A stretch of DNA of 64,000 bases from the NCBI GenBank assembly GCA_913058395.1, contig CAJXQI010000021.1:1-64000 (forward strand), given 5' to 3'. Within the stretch, counting starts at the first letter, position 1; every line of letters begins with the position of its first letter. Below are positions 56,335-64,000 of the stretch, piece by piece. The DNA is from an uncultured Colwellia sp. (GTDB taxonomy: Bacteria; Pseudomonadota; Gammaproteobacteria; Enterobacterales; Alteromonadaceae). The notes below the pieces were generated by a model. That model saw nothing but the letters and a program-made list of their open reading frames with translations. It was not told the origin of the DNA and did no database searches. Position numbers and translations under genes: made by a program.

Positions 56335-56395
56335 ATTTTAAAGACGAAAAGTATGACACGTTGCATGGGACGAAAATTCGGAGCAATTCAAAACA

Positions 56396-56498
56396 ATGAA
56401 TTTACCTTTAAATTTATTGCTTATTTTTATGTTTAAGTCGTAATAATTGCCAATTCTTTTCTTTTTACAAATATAAAAGTTAACTAGCACTAACTTTT
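56396..56498 (+). promoter_or_regulatory. possible leader ORF and attenuator-like hairpin before pheS
   Basis: A 15-codon frame from ATG 56396 reads MNLPLNLLLIFMFKS, with two Phe near its end. AAAAGTTA-N8-TAACTTTTT (56475-56499) then forms an A/T-rich hairpin with a T-run. E. coli has a pheM leader at this position, but that peptide is much richer in Phe, so this is speculative. The rest of the 398-base gap also holds GGCC-N8-GGCC at about 56588-56603. Confidence 0.25.
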
Positions 56499-56627
56499 TG
56501 TTGAAAAACGTAGATTTACTCTACTTTCTCGCCCGATTTTTGTGTAAAATCATTCACCATTTTATTAATCGAAAAAGTCTAGCTAAAGGCCACAATATTG
56601 GCCGATGTTAATGCGTTATATGACTAA

Positions 56628-57653
<1,026 letters not shown>

Positions 57654-57665
57654 GAAAGCCATATA

Positions 57666-60077
57666 ATGAAATTTAGTGAATCTTGGTTACGTGAGTGGGT
57701 AAACCCTGCTATATCTTCAGATGAATTAGCTCATCAAATTACCATGGCTGGCCTTGAAGTTGATGCCGTAGAACCTGTTGCTGGTGAGTTTACCGGCGTG
57801 TTAATTGGTGAAGTGGTTGAGTGTGGCCCGCACCCTGATGCTGACAAATTACAAGTAACAAAAATTAATTTAGGTCCAGATTTTAATGATGGCGAGTTAG
57901 TTGACATTGTTTGTGGTGCAAAAAATTGTCGTTTAGGTTTAAAAGTTGCAGTTGCAACTGTTGGCGCTGTACTGCCAGGTAACTTTAAAATTAAAAAGGC
58001 TAAACTTCGCGGCGTACCGTCACACGGCATGCTATGTAGTGAATCAGAAATTGGCTTAGCTGAAAGCGCTGATGGCATTATGGAATTAGCCAGTGATGCA
58101 CCACTAGGGTTATGTGTTCGTGAATATCTTGACCTTAATGACGTTACTATTGATGTTGATTTAACGGCTAACCGTGGTGACTGTTTAGGCCTTAAAGGTT
58201 TGGCACGTGAAGTTGGCGTATTAAATAGCTTAAGCGTAACTGAACCAACAATTACTGCGGTAAAACCAACAGTTGATGATACTGTTGCTATTACCTTATC
58301 AGCAGAACAAGCATGTCCTCGTTATTTAGGGCGTGTGATTAAAAATATTGATGTAAATGCACAAACACCTTTATGGATGGTAGAAAAGCTACGTCGTTGT
58401 GGTACACGTTCAATCGACCCTGTAGTTGATGTAACTAACTATGTGTTGTTAGAGCAAGGTCACCCGATGCATGCATTTGACCTAGCTGCTATTGATGGTG
58501 CTATTAACGTACGTTATGCGAACGAAGGTGAAAAGTTAGTTTTACTTGATGAAAACGAAGTAACACTATCAACACAAACATTAGTGATTGCTGATGACAC
58601 CAAATCTTTGGCTATGGCCGGTATTTTTGGTGGACTAGCATCTGGTGTAACTACCGAATCAAAAGATATCTTTTTAGAAAGTGCCTTTTTTGCGCCATTA
58701 GCTATATTAGGTAAAGCACGTCAATATGGTTTACACACCGATGCGTCACATCGCTATGAGCGTGGTATTGACCCACAATTACAACGTGATGCAATGGAAC
58801 GTGCTACAGCGTTATTACTAGAAATTGTTGGCGGTGAAGCCGGTCCTATTGTTGAAGCTGTATCGAAAGATAATATTCCAGCAGAACGAACGGTAACATT
58901 ACGTCGTGCAAAATTAGATGGTCGTATTGGTCATCACATTAAAGATGCAACGGTAACTGAAATATTAACTCGCTTAGGTTTTAATGTTGCTGAAAATGGC
59001 GGGAACGAAGATAAAGTATGGACAGTTGTAGTACCAGCTTATCGTTTCGATATCAGCATCGAAGTTGATTTAATTGAAGAAGTGGCGCGTATTTTTGGTT
59101 ACAACAACATTCCAAATGTTTCTCCAAAAGCTACATTGGCAATGCGTGAGCAAAAAGAAGCGGTGTTGCCGGTAAGTAAATTACGTAATACCTTAGTGAA
59201 TCGCGGTTACCAAGAAGCAATTACTTACAGTTTTGTTGACCCTAAAATACAAGTGCAAATTCACCCAGATCAAGCAACGATGACTTTGCCACACCCAATT
59301 TCGAGCGAAATGTCAGAAATGCGTGTGAGTTTATGGACGGGATTATTGCAATCAGTTATTTACAATCAAAATCGTCAGCAAGGCCGCGTACGTTTATTTG
59401 AAACGGGTTTACGTTTTATTCCTGATGAAAGTGCTGAAAATGGAGTTCGTCAAGAAAATATGATCGCTGGTGTGCTTAGTGGTCAACGTAGTGAAGAGCA
59501 TTGGGATATTGAAAAAGCCGCGACTGACTTTTATGACATAAAAGCTGATGTTGAAGCGTTACTAAGCTTAACTAGCAACGTTAATGCTTATCAATTTTCA
59601 AAAGCAGAAATTGATGCTCTGCACCCAGGACAAACGGCAGCTATTCATAAAAATGGCGTGCTTGTTGGCCATATTGGAGCGTTACATCCTGAATTAGAAC
59701 GAAAATTAGGACTAAACGGTCGCACCTTAGTTTTTGAGCTTTTATTAAGTGAAGTTTGTGTGCGAAATATCCCGCTAGCGCTTGATATATCTCGCTTTCC
59801 TGCGAATCGACGTGATATAGCAGTTGTTGTTGAAGATCAAGTTAGTGCAAATAATGTTCTACAACTTATTGAAAAGGTTGGCGGAAATTATTTAGTTGAT
59901 CTAAACTTGTTCGATGTATACCGAGGTAATGGTATTGAATCTGGTTTTAAGAGCTTAGCAATTGCGTTGACATTGCAAGATATCGATAAAACCCTAGAAG
60001 AAAAGGATATCACTGACGTAGTTGACCGAGTGGTCGACACATTGAAAACTGAACTAAATGCATCTCTGAGGGATTAA
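57666..60077 (+). CDS. pheT: phenylalanyl-tRNA synthetase beta subunit
   Basis: 803 residues, full length. [36 protein letters not shown] start (in parts), tRNA-binding OB domain with [16 protein letters not shown]3/B4 editing region, B5 domain and the C-terminal anticodon-recognition domain with [15 protein letters not shown]. Works with PheS. ihfA begins three bases after the stop. Confidence 0.97.
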   Translation: MKFSESWLREWVNPAISSDELAHQITMAGLEVDAVEPVAGEFTGVLIGEVVECGPHPDADKLQVTKINLGPDFNDGELVDIVCGAKNCRLGLKVAVATVGAVLPGNFKIKKAKLRGVPSHGMLCSESEIGLAESADGIMELASDAPLGLCVREYLDLNDVTIDVDLTANRGDCLGLKGLAREVGVLNSLSVTEPTITAVKPTVDDTVAITLSAEQACPRYLGRVIKNIDVNAQTPLWMVEKLRRCGTRSIDPVVDVTNYVLLEQGHPMHAFDLAAIDGAINVRYANEGEKLVLLDENEVTLSTQTLVIADDTKSLAMAGIFGGLASGVTTESKDIFLESAFFAPLAILGKARQYGLHTDASHRYERGIDPQLQRDAMERATALLLEIVGGEAGPIVEAVSKDNIPAERTVTLRRAKLDGRIGHHIKDATVTEILTRLGFNVAENGGNEDKVWTVVVPAYRFDISIEVDLIEEVARIFGYNNIPNVSPKATLAMREQKEAVLPVSKLRNTLVNRGYQEAITYSFVDPKIQVQIHPDQATMTLPHPISSEMSEMRVSLWTGLLQSVIYNQNRQQGRVRLFETGLRFIPDESAENGVRQENMIAGVLSGQRSEEHWDIEKAATDFYDIKADVEALLSLTSNVNAYQFSKAEIDALHPGQTAAIHKNGVLVGHIGALHPELERKLGLNGRTLVFELLLSEVCVRNIPLALDISRFPANRRDIAVVVEDQVSANNVLQLIEKVGGNYLVDLNLFDVYRGNGIESGFKSLAIALTLQDIDKTLEEKDITDVVDRVVDTLKTELNASLRD

Positions 60078-60080
60078 AAA

Positions 60081-60374
60081 ATGGCGCTAACTAAAGCAGA
60101 AGTAGCAGAACATTTATTTGAAAAAGTTGGGCTTAGCAAGCGCGACGCAAAAGATATGGTTGAAGTGTTTTTCGAAGAAATTCGTGAAACTTTAGAGTCA
60201 GGTGAACAAGTAAAATTGTCTGGTTTCGGAAACTTTGATCTACGCGTGAAAAGCGAGCGCCCAGGTCGTAACCCTAAAACAGGTGAAGATATTCCAATTT
60301 CTGCACGTAAAGTGGTAACGTTCCGCCCAGGTCAAAAGCTTAAAAGTCGCGTCGAAGACGGCAACGGCAAATAA
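60081..60374 (+). CDS. ihfA: integration host factor alpha subunit
   Basis: 97 residues, HU/IHF fold. [54 protein letters not shown], with the DNA-intercalating Pro in RPGRNPKTG, and [15 protein letters not shown]. Placement right after pheT identifies the alpha subunit. DNA-bending protein used in sigma-54 promoters, recombination and replication. Terminator follows. Confidence 0.95.
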   Translation: MALTKAEVAEHLFEKVGLSKRDAKDMVEVFFEEIRETLESGEQVKLSGFGNFDLRVKSERPGRNPKTGEDIPISARKVVTFRPGQKLKSRVEDGNGK

Positions 60375-60407
60375 GTCAGCAAATCAGTTTTGCATTTTGT
60401 ACAGTAT

Positions 60408-60435
60408 AAAAGGTTGCTTCGGCAGCCTTTTTTTG
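60408..60435 (+). terminator. rho-independent terminator after ihfA
   Basis: Stem AAAAGGTTGC / GCAGCCTTTT with a TTCG tetraloop, followed by T. Confidence 0.9.
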
Positions 60436-60461
60436 TGCTTAGTTTTTTAAGTCTGTAGCTT

Positions 60462-60663
60462 ATACCAATTTCATTAAGTTATTGCTCACTTGTGTTGGTT
60501 AAAATAACCCAAGGCAGCGTTGCTCACAAGGATGTGAGTACTTAGGGTTTGTTTGGAACTAAAAACCTGTGTGTTCAATCCCAATAGCCTGCTATTAGTC
60601 AATCAAGCGCCTTATCTTGATTTTTTTCTACGCACAACAAGATCACAAACTTAATGAAACCAG
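60462..60663. repeat. about 200-bp element with imperfect inverted ends
   Basis: The left end TACCAATTTCATTAAGTT answers the right end AACTTAATGAAACCAGTA with three mismatches in 18. The right end resembles 45803-45843. No ORF of its own. It fills most of the ihfA to DUF2937 gap and its right end touches the 3' flank of the DUF2937 gene. Confidence 0.5.
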
Positions 60664-60694
60664 TACTATTTATAAGTGCTAGGTTTGCTATCAG

Positions 60695-61216
60695 CTATTT
60701 CACTTCATCGACAGGTTTGGTTTTAAAAGGAGCTCTAACGGCAACAATTAAAAGTTCTTTTAATATTAAGCTTGTTATCGCTAAAGTAACTCCAGTGGCT
60801 ATAGCGTGTAGTTCAAGTGGAATGGCCATTGAAAAATCTTCTGAGGTAGCTACGGCGATTTGCTTATCTAAATGCCAAATAAATTGATAAACGCTAGCTA
60901 AATAATCTGTTGCTTTGATCTGTGCTAAGTGAGCGTTTAAGTATTCTACACGTATTGATAATCGCTCAATTAACTCACCAGTATTGATAATAGACGCCTC
61001 ACTATTTCCTTTGTAGCGTGTAATCATAGTCGACAAGCTACCTTCAAAGTGCTGTTGAGCTATATCTTGAAATTGAGCCAATTGCAGTTGAGCTTCATTC
61101 AAATGACCAGAAAGGCGCTGTTGATACTGCTGCATAAACTCAGGAAGTTGCACACCTAAAATAAAGGTGATGGTGAAAAAGCAGCGATCAAGTATGTTGT
61201 TCATTAATGCGAGCAT
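60695..61216 (-). CDS. DUF2937-family membrane protein
   Basis: 173 residues. N-terminal membrane helix (about 9-24) followed by LPEFMQQYQQRLSGHLNEAQLQLAQFQ (the DUF2937 block, in parts), a long helical middle, and a second membrane helix near 137-158. Function unknown. ATG 61216 has AAGG five bases upstream; an internal ATG at 61204 is possible. Divergent from the ABC exporter. Confidence 0.75.
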   Translation of the reverse strand: MLALMNNILDRCFFTITFILGVQLPEFMQQYQQRLSGHLNEAQLQLAQFQDIAQQHFEGSLSTMITRYKGNSEASIINTGELIERLSIRVEYLNAHLAQIKATDYLASVYQFIWHLDKQIAVATSEDFSMAIPLELHAIATGVTLAITSLILKELLIVAVRAPFKTKPVDEVK

Positions 61217-61453
61217 ATGACCTTATCGAAAAGTGTTGTAAAAATTGAAATAACCCTCTATTGACGTTAGCACAGAGCAAAAAAAAGATCATAAATAGCG
61301 CTATGAAATTGTATAACCCCCTTTTTGTAAACGCTATTTAAGCATAGAAGTTTTAAGCATTGTTTCCTTAAATAGTGCTAATATAGCGATCTTTACTTGA
61401 GCAATACATTGTTGACGTATTGCTAACAAAACAGTCGGGATTTTTTATCAACT

Positions 61454-63238
61454 ATGCGCAGACCTATTCAATCCGAACAGGAAGTAACGACCTTTAATTG
61501 GCGTGTAGTTAAACTGCTACTACCTTACTTATTTGAATTTAAAGCCCGTATTTTCCTTGCGCTTGCCTGTTTGATTTTAACCAAAGTTGCTAGTGTCTAT
61601 TTACCGTTTATTCTAAAAGATATTGTTGATATTTTAGATAAACAGGAAGAAAACCGTATTTTTCTTGTGCCATTCGCATTGGTGGGGGCATATGGTTTAG
61701 TACGTCTTACTATTGTTTTATTTGCAGAAATTCGCGATACCTTATTTGGTCGGGTCACTGAACGTGCAATTCGACGTATTGGTTTAAAAGTATTTCAGCA
61801 TTTACATAAATTAGATCTCGATTTTCATTTGAATCGCCAGACAGGTGGTTTATCACGAGATATTGATCGCGGCACCTCGGGCATTAGTTTCTTAATGCGC
61901 TTTATGATTTTCAATATTATTCCAACCTTAATTGAAATTATTATGGTGGTGAGTATTTTATTGATAAATTACGGCATTTGGTTCGCGCTAATCACTACCA
62001 TGTCAATTGTGCTTTATGTTGGTTATTCAGTTTTTGCTACAGACTGGCGTATACGCTTTATTCGCGCCGCAAACAAGGCTGACTCTTCTAGTAATACTCG
62101 AGCCATTGATAGTTTACTGAACTATGAAACCGTTAAATATTTTACCAATGAAGAGTATGAGGCTAAGGCTTATGATAAGCAGCTTGAGAGTTGGGAAACC
62201 GCTAAGATGCAAAACCGTTTATCGTTATTTGCGCTAAATGGTGGTCAAGCGGTTATTATTTCTTGCTCTATGACCGCGATGCTTGCATTGGCAGCCTATC
62301 AAGTTACTCATCAGCAAATGACTTTAGGTGACTTTGTCTTAATTAATGCCTTTATGATGCAGTTATTTATTCCTTTAAACTTCCTTGGTTTTGTTTATCG
62401 AGAAATAAAAGGGTCTCTAGCGAATATTGAGCATATGTTCGAGCTCATGTTACGAAAACCCAAGGTTGAAGATACTGACAATGCAGGTGTGTTGGCATTG
62501 TCACAGGCGGAAATTAAAATTGAAGATGTGAGTTTTGCTTATGATGCAAAGCGTCCAATCATTAAGAACTTATCATTTACGATAAAGTCAGGGCAAAAAG
62601 TCGCTGTTGTCGGTGAAAGTGGTTCTGGTAAATCAACGTTAGTAAAGTTGCTGTTTAGATTTTATGATTGTGATTCAGGTGCCATTTCAATTGATGGTCA
62701 AAACATACATGAAGTTAGTCAGCATTCCTTAAGAAAAAATATAGGGATAGTACCGCAAGACACCGTCCTGTTTAACGATAGCTTGTTTGCTAATGTTCAC
62801 TATGGTGAACCGAGCGCAGATACTGCGGCAGTAAATAATGCATTTGAATTGGCACATTTGGCAGACTTTGTTTCACGACTACCTGAAGGTGTTGAAACCA
62901 TTGTTGGTGAGCGTGGTTTAAAACTATCGGGTGGTGAAAAGCAGCGAGTAGCCATCGCGAGAACCATTTTGAAGAATCCTCGTATATTAGTGTTTGATGA
63001 AGCGACGTCGTCACTCGATAGCCAATCAGAACAAGCGATTTTAACCGCGATTAAAGAAGTTGCAGAGCACCGAACTAGCTTGGTTATCGCTCATCGTTTA
63101 TCGACTATCATTGATGCCGATAATATTATTGTTATGCAACAAGGTGAAATTATTGAGCAAGGCACTCATCAAGAACTACTAACGAAGCAAGGACACTATT
63201 TTGCCATGTGGCAGTTACAGCAAAGTAATGATGGCTAA
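61454..63238 (+). CDS. ABC transporter permease/ATPase, Atm1 type
   Basis: 594 residues: six membrane helices (about 30-320), then an ATPase with Walker A GESGSGKST, signature LSGGEKQRVAIART, Walker B RILVFDEATSSLDS and His switch VIAHRLS. RQTGGLSRDIDRGTSGISFLMRFMIFNIIPT (in parts) is the Atm1/HMT-type helix-3/4 block. Bacterial Atm1 homologues export glutathione-conjugated metals or sulfur species; that substrate is inferred from family. Single half-transporter that should homodimerise. Confidence 0.85.
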   Translation: MRRPIQSEQEVTTFNWRVVKLLLPYLFEFKARIFLALACLILTKVASVYLPFILKDIVDILDKQEENRIFLVPFALVGAYGLVRLTIVLFAEIRDTLFGRVTERAIRRIGLKVFQHLHKLDLDFHLNRQTGGLSRDIDRGTSGISFLMRFMIFNIIPTLIEIIMVVSILLINYGIWFALITTMSIVLYVGYSVFATDWRIRFIRAANKADSSSNTRAIDSLLNYETVKYFTNEEYEAKAYDKQLESWETAKMQNRLSLFALNGGQAVIISCSMTAMLALAAYQVTHQQMTLGDFVLINAFMMQLFIPLNFLGFVYREIKGSLANIEHMFELMLRKPKVEDTDNAGVLALSQAEIKIEDVSFAYDAKRPIIKNLSFTIKSGQKVAVVGESGSGKSTLVKLLFRFYDCDSGAISIDGQNIHEVSQHSLRKNIGIVPQDTVLFNDSLFANVHYGEPSADTAAVNNAFELAHLADFVSRLPEGVETIVGERGLKLSGGEKQRVAIARTILKNPRILVFDEATSSLDSQSEQAILTAIKEVAEHRTSLVIAHRLSTIIDADNIIVMQQGEIIEQGTHQELLTKQGHYFAMWQLQQSNDG

Positions 63239-63326
63239 GTAGTAACAGTTAAGTAGCACCAGTTAAGTGGTTAGTCGATAAATAGTTAGATTATTAGTAA
63301 AAATTGCAAGGTTTATAACAATTAAC

Positions 63327-63875
63327 ATGACGACGAAAATTGAAATAGAACAAACAAAACAGTGGCTTGAACAAGTGATTATTGGACTGAATTTTTGCCC
63401 ATTCGCAAAAAAGGAATTTGTTAATCAAACCATTCATTATCATCTTAGTGAAAAAGAACAAATTAAAGCTGCGATCAAAGAACTACTACTGCAGTGTAAC
63501 TATCTACAGGACAACCCTGAAGTTGAAACAAGTTTGGTAATTTATCAGCAGGGCTTTAGGGACTTTAATCGTTTTTTAGATTTAGTCGACTATGGTAATG
63601 ACTTGCTGGTTGAAGAGGGTTTTGAAGGCATATTTCAAATTGCTAATTTTCACCCTGAGTACTGTTTTTCTGACGTTGACTACGATGATGCCGGTAACTA
63701 TACCAACCGCTCTCCATACCCAACTTTACATTTAATTCGTGAAGAAAGCATGGCGCGAGTGTTAAAGGTTTATAAAGATCCCGAAGCTATTCCGGAGAAT
63801 AATATTGCCTTGGCGCATGAGAAGGGCGCAGGGTACTTTCAATCTTTATTGAAAAACATTAAGCATGAGCGTTAA
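63327..63875 (+). CDS. DUF1415-family protein
   Basis: 182 residues. WLEQVIIGLNFCPFAKKE (about 13-30), FNRFLDLVDYGNDLLVEEGFEGIFQIANFHPEYCF (in parts) and RSPYPTLHLIREESM are DUF1415 hallmarks. Soluble, function unknown; the conserved Cys-Pro-Phe and late His/Cys could form a metal or redox site. It follows the ABC gene by 88 bases on the same strand and may be co-transcribed. Confidence 0.85.
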   Translation: MTTKIEIEQTKQWLEQVIIGLNFCPFAKKEFVNQTIHYHLSEKEQIKAAIKELLLQCNYLQDNPEVETSLVIYQQGFRDFNRFLDLVDYGNDLLVEEGFEGIFQIANFHPEYCFSDVDYDDAGNYTNRSPYPTLHLIREESMARVLKVYKDPEAIPENNIALAHEKGAGYFQSLLKNIKHER

Positions 63876-63914
63876 TAGTAGATTTAACGGATAATAAATT
63901 ACTCAAGTTCAATC

Positions 63915-64000
63915 ATATACCCGTTGCACTTGAAAATGCAATTTCAGAGTTAAGCTAGGAAGTCAGGTCAAGGCGCGAAACGTAGATAATGGTTATTCCC
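63915..64000. mobile_element. second copy of the inverted-repeat element, cut by the window edge
   Basis: From TATACCC to the end this matches the left part of the element at 24542: the shared block TTTCAGAGTTAAGCTAGGAA is identical, and GTAATGGTT-like and CTCCC-like blocks follow in the same order. The outer end differs (TATACCCGTTGCACTTGAA versus TATACCCAAGCCACTTGAA). The right half is beyond the window. Confidence 0.8.

Noticed and set aside
60654-60887. 77-codon rightward frame over DUF2937
   Set aside because: Antisense to a gene with a good start and recognisable family.

Overview
The window is AT-rich (roughly 38-40% G+C by eye) gammaproteobacterial chromosome. Gene content points to Alteromonadales, most likely Colwelliaceae (Colwellia/Thalassotalea-like): mfd next to csiV, a marine class GN sortase with its single target, ubiUVT, and the thrS-infC-rpmI-rplT and pheS-pheT-ihfA blocks. 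This assignment is an inference from gene content, not a database match. I see no prophage, CRISPR array, rRNA or complete insertion sequence. There is one tRNA (Val, GAC).

Layout. 1-3.3 kb: a hexanucleotide repeat at the left edge, bfd, then an arsenic module (arsR, ArsJ-associated GAPDH, arsJ). 3.3-9 kb: sulfotransferase, beta-carbonic anhydrase, a decayed ORF, a DUF2897 protein, a chemoreceptor, a small membrane protein and a MarR/DMT-exporter pair. 9.2-14 kb: ubiT divergent from ubiU-ubiV (O2-independent ubiquinone synthesis), roxA and rsuA. 14-22 kb: subclass B1 metallo-beta-lactamase, periplasmic binding protein, DUF1244, csiV and mfd. 22-27.6 kb: yehS, a membrane protein, a YeiH-type exporter, a 266-bp inverted-repeat element, RIO kinase, a 2-hydroxyacid dehydrogenase and a LysR regulator. 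27.9-33 kb: formaldehyde detoxification (frmA, fghA), then the class GN sortase with its vWA target. 33-40 kb: mixed genes, including a DGC-domain protein behind a perfect FNR-type box, GrpB, a small MscS channel and a SIMPL protein. 40-47 kb: MATE transporter, riboflavin synthase, fructosamine kinase, ferredoxin, a flavoprotein and a START protein. 47-60.4 kb: the translation cluster thrS-infC-rpmI-rplT ... pheS-pheT-ihfA, opened between rplT and pheS by purC, pilZ, two paralogous GYF_2/coiled-coil genes and glnK-amtB. 60.7-64 kb: DUF2937, an Atm1-type ABC exporter, DUF1415 and the start of a second copy of the inverted-repeat element.

How the genes work together. The ars genes make and export 1-arseno-3-phosphoglycerate. 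ubiTUV supports quinone synthesis without oxygen, and an FNR-like site lies between ubiT and ubiU. frmA and fghA convert S-hydroxymethylglutathione to formate. glnK-amtB has a recognisable sigma-54 promoter with two upstream NtrC-type sites spaced as in E. coli glnA.

No wholly new defence or mobile system is evident. The best candidates for something undescribed are the pilZ-linked pair of GYF_2/coiled-coil proteins, the G10 tract inside amtB, the dispersed inverted-repeat families, and the FNR-controlled DGC-domain gene. Where an upstream TTG or GTG was possible, I chose the start by ribosome binding site and by recalled similarity to family members.
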